From contig NC_084469.1 in assembly GCF_027409185.1 (NCBI RefSeq), positions 36,769,293 through 36,833,292 on the forward strand: a stretch of 64,000 nt of DNA. Direction: 5' to 3'. Shown piece by piece: positions 26,650 through 39,124 of this stretch. The position numbers and the translations under genes are program-made. Source of the DNA: Cynocephalus volans. Lineage: Eukaryota > Chordata > Mammalia > Dermoptera > Cynocephalidae. Below the pieces are notes generated by a model, which saw nothing but the letters and a program-made list of their open reading frames with translations, had not been told where the DNA came from and made no database searches. Every line of letters starts with the position of its first letter. The first letter of the stretch is position 1.

Positions 26650-26810
26650 CTATCATCTGTTAATTCCTACATCAGTACCCTAGAGGCAAGAACATCATCC
26701 TCATCATACAGATGAGGAGATGGAGGTTTGGGGAGCCGGGTAACTTGCCTGGGATTAATCTGTATGTAAGAGACCTGGTCGGAGTCCAGGTCTTGCTGTC
26801 ACTGAAGTGG
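26650..26810 (+). repeat. MIR element
   Basis: CATACAGATGAGGAGATGGA and AACTTGCCTGGGATTAATCT. Confidence 0.6.
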
Positions 26811-27474
26811 ATGCTCTAATCCTTGTGCTGCCCAGCCTCCCTGAGTGGCCGAAGAAAGTCACAGGCTTAGAATGGATCACAGTCCTCTACTTGGCCTCAC
26901 ATTATTCTGGACAATGTGAGTTCTACCAGTCTTTCCTGTTCTTGGTCTAGAGAGGAGGCAGCTGGAGTTGTGTATGAGAAAAGGCTGAGTGACAATCCTA
27001 AATGTATAAGATGTGCTAACCTTCAAACTGCTATTCCCTATCCAGAAAGAAGAGGTTTTAAGTAAGGGCAGCTTCGACTGTACCATAATTTTGTTTGAGA
27101 TGGCTTTATTTATCATGAACAGTAGAAGGAAAGGTTTATAATCATAGAGGAAAATCTGAAGCATGATGTTTCTCCATAAATGAATATGAGCAATAGTCTT
27201 CACGAAAGGAAATACTATGTTTATTGATTCTAAGCATGCATATTTTCACACCCAAGCATCTCTGAAATTGGAATGAGTCTCACAGTTCATGGTATCTTAG
27301 CATTGTGCAATAGTTTATATGACAACTAAATTTTTTTCCTTAAGAGTATATTTCTAAACAATCAATGGCATCTTAGATTTAATAAAATGTAGTGGTTGAG
27401 TCATCTGAAAATGGGTCACATTGACTACTGCTTACAATACTTATTCATTAGGTAAATTTTGGGTTTGCTTTTTA

Positions 27475-28735
27475 AAATTTAAGAGTTATTGTGTGGTAAA
27501 ATTAACTTGTGCATGTGTGTGTGTATAGTTCTATCAATTTTAACCAGGTATAGATTCATGCAGTAATCACCACAATAGGATACAGAACAATTCCATCACC
27601 TCCAAAATCTCTTGTGTTACCCCTTTACAGCCCTTCCCTCACACCCCCCAAATGCTCCCCCACCCTGGGCAATCACTGGTCTCTTTCTCCATAGTTTTGT
27701 CTGTGAATGTCATATGGAATCACACAGCGTGTAACCTTCTGAGACTGACCTTTTTCACTCAGAGTAATGCCTTTGAGATTTTTTTCAAGCTGTTGCAAGT
27801 TAGTTTCTTTTTGTTGCTGAGTAGTATTTCATTGTATGGATGTATCACAGTTTGTTTTATCATTCACCTGTTGAGTTTGGATTGTTTCCAGATTTTGGCA
27901 GGTATAAATAGAACTGCTATAAACATTTGTATACAATATTTGTGTAAACACAGATTTTTATTTCTTTAGGTTAAATACCCAGGTGTGTGATTGCTTGATC
28001 ATATGGTATGTGTATGGTTTAGTTTTCTATGAAACTGCCAAACTGTTTTCTAGAATGGCCATGCCATTTTGTGTTCCCACCAGAATGTACGAGAATTGCT
28101 GGTGCTCTGTGTCCTTGTCTGCACTTGGTATTGTCAGTATTTTTTATTTTTGTCATTCTAATAGATATGTAGTAGAATTTCATTGTAGTTTTGTCTTACA
28201 TTTCTGTTATGGCTAATGATTATAAGCAGCTTTTCATGTTCTTATTTGCTATCTACATAAACTCTTTGATGAACTATCTATTCAAGTCTCTTGTCTATTT
28301 TTAAAATAGGTTGTTTTCTTGCTGTTAAGTTTTGAGAATTCTTTATATATTCTGGATACAAATCCTTTCTGGGGTGTGTGATTTGCAAATATTTTCGCCC
28401 AGCCTGTAGCTTGTTTTTTCATTCTCTTAGAAATGTCATTCACAGGACAAATGTTTTTAATTTTGATGAAGTCCAATTTATCATTTTTTTCTATTATGGT
28501 TCTTGCTTTTTTTCATGTCTAAAAACTTTTTGCCTAATCCTAGGTACCAAAGATTTTCTCTAATGTTTTCTTCTAAATAAAAGTTTTATAGTTTTACATT
28601 TAGATTTATGATCCTTTTTGAGTTAATTTTGTATAAAGTGTGAGATTTATATCGAGGGTCATTTTTTGCATATGAAGTTTAAATATTCCAGCACTATTTA
28701 TTAAAAGACCACCCTTTCTTGCTGACAGTAAGTGG
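27475..28735 (-). mobile_element. Old L1M fragment, antisense
   Basis: GTAGTATTTCATTGTATGGA and the following reverse ORF2/3' UTR text match ancient L1. No intact frame. Confidence 0.65.
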
Positions 28736-28939
28736 TTCACTATGTATTTTAACAGATATTCTTCTAATAGTGGCATTTGGCATATCCCATGTGATATGAA
28801 CAGCGGATCTAGGCTGGGTCTGTAGAGTGGTAAAAATCAAAGGACTAAGAAAGCTTCTAAAAGTTGAAATTGGATGATTCTGACAATCGGGACTGTAGCC
28901 AGAGATGGGGCAGGCTTGAAGCTTTTCATTAAACTCTGA

Positions 28940-29660
28940 GTTAGTTACACTCTGACTTTTTTATATTCTAAATATTTTACTTTGAAATGTTTAATATCAA
29001 TTTTTATAATTGAAAAATAAGTGATGAGAAAGAGGTATATTAATATTAATGGACATCCTGGGGGTGCTGGTGATGTTCTGCTTTTCGGCCCAGGTGTTTA
29101 CCCTGTGTGAAAATCCACTTATGATCTGTGCCCTTTTCTCTATATGTATTTTATATTTCAATCAAAAAGTTTACCCAAAAATGTAGGTACCTCTAGGTCT
29201 GAGATTGCATGTTGAGAGATTAGAGAAAAATTTTTACTTTTCACATTGAAACCTTCTGTTATTTTCCCCCCCACGTTTTGATATATTACTTTTATAAAAT
29301 GGTATTTAAAGGGATTTTCAGCATGTCAACCATAACAAAAGAAAGAAGTGGACCTGTATTATGATGAAGATGCCCAGGACATACTTCTAAAAGGAAAAAT
29401 GAGTATAGAACATTGTGGTATAGTATGATGCTTAAAAAAAAAAAAAAAAAAAAAAAATGACCAGAAAGCTATATACCAATTGGCTTGGCAGCATTTTTTT
29501 CCTTAATAGTATCCCTAAGGAACAGAAATGTAGCAGGGGCTTGGGCTTCTTTTCTGATATTATGCTTTTCTGTACAGGACTTTTAACAATGAATATGTAT
29601 TACTTTGATACTTATAAAGAGCGATAAAGAAGTAGGAATGTTGGTTATAAAATAACAATA
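28940..29660. mobile_element. Old L1-derived fragments
   Basis: A/T-rich pieces with an A tract near 29433-29456. The orientation is unclear. Confidence 0.35.
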
Positions 29661-30129
29661 AAATTAATGGGCACATACTTATGCGGACATTTTGGTCAAT
29701 GGGAAGGCAGTCATGCTCCTTGGCTCATGCCTTATTTATTTTTGCAACATCTGACATATGGCAGTTATGCACTCTGTGCTATTTAAAATAAAATGCATAC
29801 ATAATTAAAGTTATTCTTAGGAAAGTTTCAAGTTAGTGTCCATATTGTTTTGGCTCATTGCTTTCTATTTATCTTCAGGTCTTTTCACTAACCCACTGTG
29901 ATTCACGCCCCGCAGAACTACACTTAACAAGACCACAGAGCCAGGGGTAGAAATCAGTGGGATATTAAAGGCCATCGTCCGCATCTTTGGTCCATTTCCT
30001 TAGAGCTCTCCTTATCCTTATGTACATGGTCCCTCTATTTGACTTGTGTCATCCAGGAGCCACTTGCAGGAGGCTAAAAGACTGCCACTCTGATGCCGAA
30101 GGCTTGGGGGCTGAGCGCTTATCATCTGA

Positions 30130-30280
30130 GTACCCTTTATCTTCAGATGCTCAAGGCATTTCATTTATCCCCAAAACAATGCTGCAAAATAAGTGCTAGC
30201 TTTGTCCCCACTTTACTGATACTTATGCTGAAAAAAGCCACGTAAGGTGCCCAACATCACACAGCCGCTCAGTTGTGGAG
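30130..30280 (+). repeat. MIR element, diverged
   Basis: TTTATCCCCAAAACAATGCT, TTTACTGATACTTATGCTGA and CCAACATCACACAGCCGCTC. Confidence 0.55.
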
Positions 30281-30479
30281 GTTGTCTGACCACATCCTAT
30301 AAATCTTTGTAGTTCAGTGAAGAATTCAGACTTCAGACTTGAGCAAACTCTCTTTAGCCTCTCTTAGATTCCAATCTACCTAAGAAACCTCAGGTCTTCC
30401 CAGTGGTCCTCCTTGTCCAGGGAGGTGTTGCCATCCTGTTATAAGAGTGAACACAACAGCTGTTTATGTATATGCTATA

Positions 30480-30765
30480 AACTAGGATGTCTTTTTTATT
30501 GTAAAAATTGTAAAATATTATCATAAATAGGAAAGTGTAAGTCATGCATGCCAACAGTTTAAAGAATAAACAACATCACTTATGAACTCACCACTAAGCC
30601 TAAGAAACACCTTTACCCCAGTACCTGTGAGGTCCCAGTGCCTTTCCTTGGTCAACTCTCCACTCTAACCATCACAGAGGTAACCAGTCTCCTGATTTCT
30701 GTTAATCCCTCCCTTGCTTCATAAATGGTATATTGATTAGGTTTGCTTATTTCTGAACTTTAAAT
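30480..30765 (-). mobile_element. Old L1M 3' UTR fragment, antisense
   Basis: GAACTCACCACTAAGCCTAA and the following AACCATCACAGAGGTAACCA resemble reverse L1M ends. Confidence 0.45.
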
Positions 30766-30802
30766 ACTTTGTTCTGTCTATATCCTTCCTTCTGCAGGTT
30801 TT

Positions 30803-30974
30803 TTTTTTTTTTTTTTTTTTTTTTGACCAGTAAGGGGATCGCAACCCCCGGCACGGTGTGGTCTGCACCACGCTCAGCCAGTGAGCGCACCGGCCATCCC
30901 TATATAGGATCCGAACCCATGGCCTCGGTGTTCCCAGCACCGCACTCTCCCGAGTGAGCCACCAGGCCAGTCCT
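30803..30974 (-). repeat. tRNA-Ile-like SINE dimer
   Basis: A long T tract, then two reverse tRNA-like units with the CCTATATAGG linker. An imperfect target repeat CTGCA(G/A)GTTTT flanks it. Confidence 0.8.
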
Positions 30975-31696
30975 GCAAGTTTTAATTTAAGGCCATTTAT
31001 TTGAGTCTAGAGTCATTAATTTGTCTTTCATTTGTGAATGGTCATATCTAAGCTGGAAATAATTTTCTGTTTGACTAAATTATCTTTTTTTACCATTGCA
31101 ATCTATTGTTACCTTTCACTTCACTTCCACAAGCCTTAGATAACCAGGTAAACTTGGGTGTGGAATTCAATTCAGTTTGATCAGAATTACATCCTGTATA
31201 AACAGCCATACCTCACTATGCAGAATAACCCACATGTGTGCCACCCAAGAACGTAGATTGATTTATTCGATTCAGGTGAATATAGACTACTTAGATATCC
31301 TGCTTCAAATTTAGTATATCACAAACTTCACCCTCTTCTGCTCCATGGTTGACCCTCTCACATTCCTACTAAAACCTCCCAGTCATCTTTGACCTCTGTT
31401 TCTTCCTGACTCCTCACTTCTAATCAGTTGCCACGTCTTGCCAGTCATATAACCCATGCATCACTTCTGTCTCGACCCTTCATTCCACCTGCCCCTCTAT
31501 AATCTCCTGGATTACTGTGGCAGCCTCCTGAACATCTCCCCAACCAACCGCTGCCCTTCTGATCATTCTCACACACATGCCCCTCTAGTGCTTCTGGGGC
31601 TGAGCTCTGCCCCACTTCCTTGACTCTTCATTGTCTCCTGTCCCTCACCCATTTCTTGGAGATCCAGTCTCACCCACATGCCTTGGAAAGGGATGG

Positions 31697-32137
31697 CCTG
31701 AGAAGTGATTGAACCAGAAGTGGACCCTTGATTCAAGCTGGGCCGGCTTTTCTTTCCCAGAAATTTGGAATGGGTGGGAAGCGTTTGAGAGACTGAACCA
31801 GCTTGCTCTGGGGAGTCAAGCTCTGAGATTCCATAGAGTTAGTCTCAGCAAGACAAGGCTGTGTGCAAACCAGGTGTGTGGGAACAGAGATCCTGCACAA
31901 CAGAGGAAGACAGCCTGCAAAGAGGAGAGAAAAATGGGGCAGACACACCAAGGAATCAGAGAAGAGAGCACGTGGAGCATGAGAGAGGGAGAAAGGAGTG
32001 GAGAGGTGCTGCCAACACGTTCCAATTGTCAACAACTTTGGTGCTTAATTTTCTTTAGATATTTCCCTTCTTTCAATAAACTCCCCTTTCACATGAATGA
32101 GTTTGAGTAAATTTCAGTTTCTTGCAAACTACTAATC
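31697..32137 (+). mobile_element. Possible solo LTR of an old endogenous retrovirus
   Basis: A purine-rich stretch followed by a CAATAAACTCCCC signal near 32075 and GAATGAGTTTGAGTAAATTT resembles the 3' part of mammalian ERV LTRs. No family was assigned and no retroviral gene is seen. Confidence 0.35.
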
Positions 32138-32399
32138 CCCATCCTGCTGGCCCACCTCGAACTGTGCCACCCCACCAAACTTTTCAGTCTTTGTTGAGGT
32201 TTTCCTAAAGGCAGAGCCTGGGGCAAGGACTGGGAGGAGATCCTTATGGAGAAGGTGGCCCCCCAGGAGGCAGAAATGAGGGAGTAAGTAGGAGTGTGAG
32301 AAGGGCAGACTGTTAAATGTGCTTTATCGAGCTGTTTGTCCTATGACCAGCTGGGCTTAGCCCTGCGGCAGACCCTGAGAGGAACCATATAGAATGTGC

Positions 32400-34439
32400 C
32401 TCATTGATCCCTGTAAAGGGTGAGAGACATTGTCCACCAACTCCTGTCCCCTGTTAGCTGAGGGTTGGCGCTGGGGACATGAAGTCTTCTGCACTTCTGA
32501 ACTGCACCTGAAGGGTCGAAGGAAGTCTCATGCTTTAGAGAAATTTCCAAGACAGAGAAGTGGAGAGTGGAGTGTGAGATGGAATGCTGTCGGCATGCAT
32601 GGCTGTCTCCCACCAGGGCTGCAGCTGAACTTGGGAGTAGAAAGGGGGTTGTGTTGGGGCACCAAAAGTGTCTACTAAGTCTTCCAGATTCCTCTGTTGT
32701 TTGTATCCCCAGGCCTTCCCCTTGATGCCAGAGAGTGCTATCTAGTCCAGACCAAACTTCCCCAACACAGCTCAGCCTTCTTGATGGAAGCTCCTTGACT
32801 TATTTTTGCAACCTAAAGCTTCCCCAATACCACTGTTGACCAGGGCATGCTAGGAGGGGGTGCCGGAGCTGACCCACCTCACCCAGCTGGAAAGCTTACC
32901 CAGTTCTAACATGGAGAAGACTGACAGGTTATTGAGCTTTTTTGTCTATAAACAGTCCAGCCGTCTCCACTCACAAGTCCCGGCTCTGCCATAGACCAGC
33001 TGCACGACTAGCTTAATTACCTACCCAGCTTTCTGTGCCTCTGTTTTCTTTGGTGGAAATGGAGCTAATATGTACCTTGGAGGCTTGCTGGGAGCATTGC
33101 TTAAGTCATGAATGAAAGACCCGAGTAAGGTAGCAAGTGGGTTGTAAATGCTCAGTGTATGGTAGTTCCTTTGTCTTCTCCAGGATAAGCATTTAGAAAA
33201 AAAGGCTCTTTTGACTGCAAAATATGTGTCTCTCTTTCTTCTTGGGAGAGCATCTTCATTTTCTCCTGGGAAACCACCCCTCTTCACTCTGCTCTTGTTC
33301 AAACAGAGCTTCCCCACACCTCTGTCCTACAGTGAACAGGGGACCCAGGCCTGGGCCATCTGGCAGGTAGTGGTTGTCTCAACATTGCCACTACCCAGTG
33401 GGTGTCAGCCCTTTAGTTTGAGCTGTTGGAAAAGGGGAGTCTCTACTGGGCTCCTAAGCAGGTAGGCCGGGTGCCTGGTGCTCTTGGTGTCCTTCTTGTC
33501 ATGGCGATGGGGACGGCTTGCTGAGAGTGAAGCCCGCAAGGTGGAATAGATTGCTGAGAGATGGTGAAAAAAGAGACTGAATTCTGGTGGTACCATCTGG
33601 ATGCCCGAATCTCATGCTGCCTGAAATCAGACTTCCCAGTTACTTAGGTGAATAAATGTTTGAGTTGGGTTTCTGATGCTTGTAACCCCAAAAGTCCTGA
33701 ATGACGTAGCATTTGACTTCCTAAGGATTGACATGTTCGGCAGAAGGAGATGGAGTGGTACGAGTGTGAGAGGCCAAGAATAACCGGGGCGGCCTGTGGT
33801 GCCCTCAGATGGGCTCTTGGTGTGTCTCCATCAACCTACTGATTCACTCTTGTGAGGGGTCCCAAATCAGAGGAGAGCATCCACTTCCAGGAAGGTCGAG
33901 GGAGGCAGGGCTGGAAGCTGGTGGGGTCTTTCCTGGCTGGGCAGACCTCATCTCGCTGCTGGTTGGTGGTGGACCTCTGACCTGTGGGTCCATCTGCTGC
34001 ATGGGTCTGGCCCACCATGCTAATTGGACCATCCTGTTCAGGGCACCAGGTGTTCAGTGTTTCTGACCCTCTATCTGCAGAAAGTGTTCCTCTCCTGCAG
34101 CCAAGTCCTCTGCTGCTGATACAAATCAGATACAAGTCATTGAACAGATTTGCTTGGTATATTCTGGAGATAATAGTTTAACGCTATAGGGGTTCCATTT
34201 TGGTGCCTGAAATTCTCACTAGCAATTTTGGAAGGGTCCTTAGTTAGGAGCTGCTTAGTTCTCTGATGACTTACAGAGCCAGTTCTTTCTCTGGGCTCAG
34301 TAAGTGCACCTGGAAGGACGCTTGTGTCTCCTTGAAGGAATGAAATATTTCGCTTGGTTCTTGAATTTCCCCATGGGATCCTCACAGATTTCTGGGTATT
34401 GGCTGTATCAATTAAGGTCCAGGCTGGAAATAGACAGGG
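32400..34439. other. Intergenic, MIR piece and one local repeat unit
   Basis: Contains a MIR (about 32960-33160) and the segment 33843-33893 that recurs at 34606-34652. No gene recognised. Confidence 0.5.
32960..33160 (-). repeat. MIR element, diverged
   Basis: GTGCCTCTGTTTTCTTTGGT with GGAAATGGAGCTAATATGTA. Confidence 0.5.
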
Positions 34440-34941
34440 TGTTAGTTTTCTAGGCTTGTTGTGACAAATTGCCACAAACTGGGTGGCTTGGAATAATAGA
34501 AATGTATTGTCTCGCAGTTCCGGAGAGTGGAAGCCCAAAATCAAGGCATGGGAAGGGCCTGCGCCCTCTGAAACCTGTAGGGGAGAATCCTTCCTCGCCT
34601 CTTCCTTCACTCTTGTGAGGGTCCCCAATCAGAGAAGACCATCCTTCAGGAAGAGAGTCCTCACCAGCTCCGGGTGGTTTGCCAGCAATCCTTGGCATTC
34701 CTTGGCTTGCAGCTGCATCACTCCTGTCACACGGGCTTCTCCCTGTGCATCTGTCTTCTTATAAGGACATCAGTGACATTGGATTAGGGGCCCACCCTAT
34801 TCCAGTATGACCTCATGCTAACCAGTTACATCTGCAATAACCTTATTTCCAAATATGGTCACACTCTAAGGTATGGGAGTTCGGACATCAGCATATCCTT
34901 TTTTTTTGGTTGGGAGAGGAGGACACAATTCAACTATAACA
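34440..34941 (-). mobile_element. MaLR-like LTR with an inserted local repeat
   Basis: Plus-strand blocks such as CCACAAACTGGGTGGCTTGG and TCTTATAAGGACATCAGTGA are MaLR LTR landmarks. About 50 bp inside (34606-34652) resembles the upstream segment 33843-33893. The subfamily is uncertain. Confidence 0.6.
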
Positions 34942-35968
34942 TGGGGTAATCAAGGAGAGTTTCACGAAGGAACTAGTTACAGGGGTGTGGTCAGGGTTAA
35001 GGAAAGCCAGCCAATGATGACATGCACCAGGGCTAACAGCCAGGAGCCATCAACTCCCCGGGATCTGAAGGGGCAGGAGGAGGGGGCAGTTCCCTAGTGT
35101 AACCTGTAGGGACACCTGCCTGATGTGGCCTTCAGTGGCATGTAGCAATCAAGCCACAGCAACCTGGCTCATTCTCCTCCTACCAGCCAACCCCCAACCA
35201 CTGAGCCCAACCAGTAGCCAACAGACAAGGGAGCCCATTGTTGCTGTCCAGAAAAGCTGGCCTCCTGGGGCACTGAGATGGAGAGGTCACAGATCTGGAG
35301 GGCAAACAGGGACTGTCCCAACACTGGCCGTGGCTGCCCCCAGTGGTATGTCTTTATTTGTGGGGTCTTCTGGCAGCCACACCTTGGGTGGCCCCTGAGG
35401 CTCCAATCAGTGCTTTCTCTGTAAAGATTCTGGTCTCTCCAGAGAAGGATCCAAATGTTAACAGTGGTTGTCAGGGGATGTGATTAGTTTTTCTTTCTGT
35501 TTCTTTCTGCTTTCCCACTTTTTCCAGTTTAAAAAATCTCCTAGCTCTCGGGGGGTGGGACCCAGAAAACCACCTCCAGCTCTTCCAACATGGAGTGAGG
35601 GCTGCTTCAAGCTCTGCAATGTCTTGGGACAGTCGCTCTGTGGTCTGGGAAAGTCACTGGCTCCTTGAGTCTCCAGTCCTGTGTCCCAGGGGCCAAGTGC
35701 CCTCGGTCTGCCCAGAGTGGCTGTATCTCACAGAGCATGATCCTGCTTAGTTATCTCATCTGTGAAATGGATTGTCAGCTCTTCCGGTGAATCAAGGTTG
35801 ATGTGAACACCACGTGGGATCTTGGGAGAATACGCTCGTTGGAGATTGTGAATGTGATTGTGTGGGATCGTTACGCTGTGCTCTGCAGGGTTTCAATGGA
35901 GAGAAATTAGCTATAAAGTAGGGTTGGAGACACAGTGCCACCTGATGGCCATTTCTCATATTGCAGGA
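34942..35968. other. Intergenic, unrecognised
   Basis: GC-moderate sequence without a recognisable repeat or gene. Confidence 0.45.
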
Positions 35969-36061
35969 CATTTTTTTTTAACACCGTATGGTAAGGGGAT
36001 CTTAACCCTTGACTTGGTGCTATCAGCACCACACTCTCCCAAGTGAGCCACGGGCTGGCCC
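35969..36061 (-). repeat. tRNA-Ile-like SINE, single unit of the dimer type
   Basis: T-rich left end, GTAAGGGGATCTTAACCC, and an end that is GGGCCAGCCCGTGGCTCACT on the minus strand. The linker and other unit are missing. Confidence 0.75.
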
Positions 36062-36919
36062 TTTATTTTAACTTAAGGGTTGTGGGTTTTCATTTACTAG
36101 GCTGGTGAGACACCCCATCCTGAGAAGGCAGCAGGGCCTGAGTGGACACAGGGACATCTAAAAGCAATAGGGATCATTCAGTCAGAGGGAGGCCAACGCC
36201 CATGGACAGGACATTTAATTGCGGGGCGCTTGGGGTGCCTGCCAGTCAGACTTGCTAGGTCCTCCCGCTGGTCTTTGAAGCCCCTCTGCTCCAGGGCACC
36301 CTTGGCCAGCTGGCAGGGGCATCATGGAGCAGACCCACTTACACAGGAGAGTCCTTCCTGGTCCTTTGCTCCACATGGTATTTTTGGGGAATCCCAGGTG
36401 TCTGTGGTCTTCCCCAACAATGTAGCTCTCAGTGCCAGTGTGGATGCTTCCAGATGCAGTCCCTTCACGCCCCCCCCCAACCACCCAGCTCCCAAAGGGC
36501 CAACCCCTCGTCCCCCACTGTTGGCCTGGAGCTCACCTGCAACCAGATGGAGCACTAAAGGAAACAGACCAGGACCCCACAGCCTGGATCTGGGTTGTGG
36601 CCAAGCTATGCCTGGAGCTCAGCCCAGCTCCAGCCCTTCCTGCCTCAAAGCTTCCATCCCTAGTCTCTGGCAACCAATCGCGTTTCAACCACTTTCCTGC
36701 TGCTATTTTGCCCCTGAAGCCCCCACCTCCGCACCTTCTATTGGCTCTATAGGCCCCCCCACCCCCGACAACAATAAAAACTCTCAAAAGAAAGTTATCT
36801 TGCTTTTGTACCCTTTGTCCCCTCCCAATTTCTGGTAATCGGTATGCCTCCAGTATGAATCTGGCCCTCACATCATGGGCAGGAGGGGGGACAATCAGCT
36901 TTGTATCTCATGAATATTT
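36062..36919. other. Intergenic, GC-rich, no gene recognised
   Basis: Overlapping open frames on both strands (202 codons plus, 112 minus) reflect the GC-rich composition; no domain or splice support. Confidence 0.5.
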
Positions 36920-36966
36920 GTAATAATAAATAAATAAATAGATAGATAGATAGATAGATAAATAAG
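36920..36966 (+). repeat. (AAAT)n/(GATA)n microsatellite
   Basis: AAAT units followed by GATA units. Confidence 0.85.
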
Positions 36967-37035
36967 ATGTCTAAAAAAAAAAAAGAAAGTTACCTTGCTG
37001 ACTCTGGGGCTGCCCTGCCAGCCCTCCCAAATTCT

Positions 37036-37187
37036 TTTTTTTTTTTTTTTTAAAAGATGACTGGTAAGGGGATTTATCCCTTGACTTCGTGTTGTCAGCA
37101 CCACGCTCACCCAGTGAGATAAACGGCCATCCCTATATAGGATCCGAACCCGTGGCCTCGGTGTTATCAGCACCACACTCCACCCTC
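37036..37187 (-). repeat. tRNA-Ile-like SINE dimer, truncated at its 5' end
   Basis: T tract, two reverse units, linker near 37132. The 5' end is cut short at CACCACACT. A near-identical target repeat CCCTCCCAA(A/T)TTCT flanks it. Confidence 0.8.
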
Positions 37188-37552
37188 CCAATTTCTGACC
37201 CAACATCCTGCCTCCCAGGGATGCAGGACCCAACCCTCAGCTTCCTCCTGGGTAGTCTAGGCTCCAGGGTAGTCACATGACCCTGGCATTTTGCTTTTTA
37301 AATGAGGATTTATATGTGTGCATATGTGTACTTACATATGCTGATTTTGTAAATGACTTAGGTTCAGGGAAGGAATTTTTGCTCTTTCATGTATAAATAT
37401 TAGAAAAGTTTGAATCAGCAGTTATAATATTAGCACAAAGTATCCTACACTTTCCAAGAGCCCAGGAGTTATTTTCTGTTTTGTATGAGGAAAAACTAAA
37501 CTAAGTGAAGCGCCCACCCATAATAAGGATGGCAGGTTTGAATGAGTTTTGC

Positions 37553-37651
37553 AGGCTGGCCGGTTACTCAGTTGGTTAGAGCGCGGTGTGATAACACTCA
37601 AGGTCAAAGGTTCAGATCCTCATATTGGCCAGCTGCCTAAATAAATAAATA
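37553..37651 (+). repeat. tRNA-Ile-like SINE monomer, 12-bp target duplication
   Basis: Starts AGGCTGGCCGGTTACTCAGT and contains the B-box-like GGTTCAGATCC and an (AAAT)n tail. AATGAGTTTTGC flanks it exactly at 37541-37552 and 37652-37663. It is the copy closest to tRNA-Ile, but the CCA-end pairing and intron-free tRNA fold are degraded. Confidence 0.85.
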
Positions 37652-38176
37652 AATGAGTTTTGCTTTGAGAATTGATAACCAAAAGAATCTGCTCTGACCA
37701 GGTCAGCTAATTTCTAGTGCCTTGGGAGATGATCTGGGGTAAGTTAGCAGTCATGTCCACCTATCCTGGAAAACGTTATCATGACCATTTTTACATAGAA
37801 GCAGACTTACTGGAACCAAAAAGCCATGAATTAATCTAGAATGTTTCTTATTGCAGTTATCCTAGATCCCTGCATGTAGGATGTAACCTAGGAACAGTCC
37901 CAAACCTATAGGTCATGTACAACCGATAGAAAACCCGATAAAGTGATTAGGCAGGACTGTCTTTCTCTCTCTCTCCTTTGACCTTCCCCCCTTCTTGTGA
38001 TTGTAAAATGCTGGGCCTCTTCCAAACGCATTTTTCGGGGTGATCTATGTGTCTCCCTGGTTGCAATCGTCATATTGACTCAACAAATCTTTGCTACATG
38101 TATTTGGCCTCAGTTTCTTTTTTAAGTCAACAGAATGTAAGACAAGGCTGCACTGAGGTGGATACCCTGGGGCGGG

Positions 38177-38475
38177 GGTTCTCAACACTTGCTGCACATG
38201 GTGGAATCACCTGAGAAGCTAAAAACCCAGGTCAGCTGTGCCTGGGCCCCCTCGGGTCAAGGAAATCAGTCCCAGGGAAAGAGGCCGATTTTGAGGGGCT
38301 ACCAGGTACTGGTCACAGCTCCCCGGCACTGCCCATGAAGGGGCCGCTAGCCTCACGTGGTTATTTAAGTTTAAATTAGTTGCAATTAAAAAAAATAAAA
38401 AATTCAATCTCTCAGTGGCAGAAGGGGCCACATTTCAAGTGCTCAGTGGCTAGTAGCTGTCATATTGGACACTGC
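38177..38475. mobile_element. Two hAT-type MITE fragments
   Basis: GGGGTTCTCAACACTTGCTG opens a MER58/MER5-like piece. From about 38350 to 38475 comes the MITE containing CACATTTCAAGTGCTCAGTG. Confidence 0.5.
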
Positions 38476-38878
38476 AGATTATAGGATATTTTCATCCTGG
38501 CAGAAAGCTCAATTGCATGGTGCTGCCTGAAGGGTCGCCAAGTCCTGCTTCCGTGGTTGGAGGGTGACTGGGCAGATTGCCCTTGCATAAAATGGAGCTG
38601 GTTTTCTGAGTAGGCCAGTGGCCACAGTGTGTCTGTACTTGAGGGTCAGATGCATTATAGCTTCTGTTTTCCTGCTCAGATGTTACTCTACAGAGTGGAG
38701 AAGCTTCTGGAAGTATATCCTAGGAATGTTGGGCCCTGGAGCTCCTGGACTGGCTCTGGGCTATCCTCCCCTGGACAGCCAAGGTGTCCCACAGGGAGAG
38801 CTCAGACAGGTTAGGAGTGTGGCTTGCATGGGTGGTGCTGGGGGGAGGACTGAAGAGCCAGCAGGTGCCAGGAAAGCC

Positions 38879-38884
38879 TTTATT
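38879..38884 (-). terminator. DHRS7C: Polyadenylation signal AATAAA of DHRS7C
   Basis: On the minus strand AATAAA starts 31 bases after the stop codon, so the 3' UTR would be only about 50-70 nt. TG/CT-rich sequence follows. No better signal is seen in the next few hundred bases. Confidence 0.7.
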
Positions 38885-38915
38885 CCCCCTGGGGTGACCC
38901 ACGGGCCTCCTGCAG

Positions 38916-39124
38916 CTACCCCTCTTCCGGGACGTTGAGCTTCTCCCTCACCCCACAGGCCACCACAGCGAAGAAGAACTCAGGGAAGAAGGTGCGGACG
39001 TACATGGCGGCCTTGGGGATGGAGTTGGCCATGAACACCTCTTGCTTCCTCCGCCTCACGGTGCGCATCACCTCCTCTGCCACCTCCACGGGGTGCACGC
39101 CGTGGGCCACCTTCCTGAAAAAGA
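38916..39124 (-). CDS. DHRS7C: DHRS7C coding exon 6 (residues 243-311, stop codon)
   Basis: The acceptor CCTGTCAG precedes TC, completing Phe 243. It encodes [18 protein letters not shown] and [15 protein letters not shown], then a hydrophobic stretch around [14 protein letters not shown] and the C-terminal NVPEEG. The stop codon TAG is at 38918-38916. A second AG (TTTTTCAG) ten bases into the exon would break the frame if used. RKVAHG differs from the RKLTYG I recall in human. Confidence 0.95.

Noticed and set aside
34137-34628. 163-codon minus-strand frame
   Set aside because: Runs through a MaLR LTR and flanking DNA; a chance frame.
36230-36838. 202-codon open frame, the longest on the plus strand
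   Set aside because: GC-rich intergenic DNA with equally open frames on the other strand, low-complexity Pro/Ser content and no domain or splice sites.
37553-37651. Possible tRNA-Ile gene
   Set aside because: A and B boxes are recognisable, but the stems are mismatched and the unit has an AAAT tail and target duplication, so it is a SINE.
1-38878. 3' exons of USP43, expected to the left of DHRS7C by human gene order
   Set aside because: No frame in the left 38.9 kb reads like a ubiquitin protease; that gene probably ends beyond the window.
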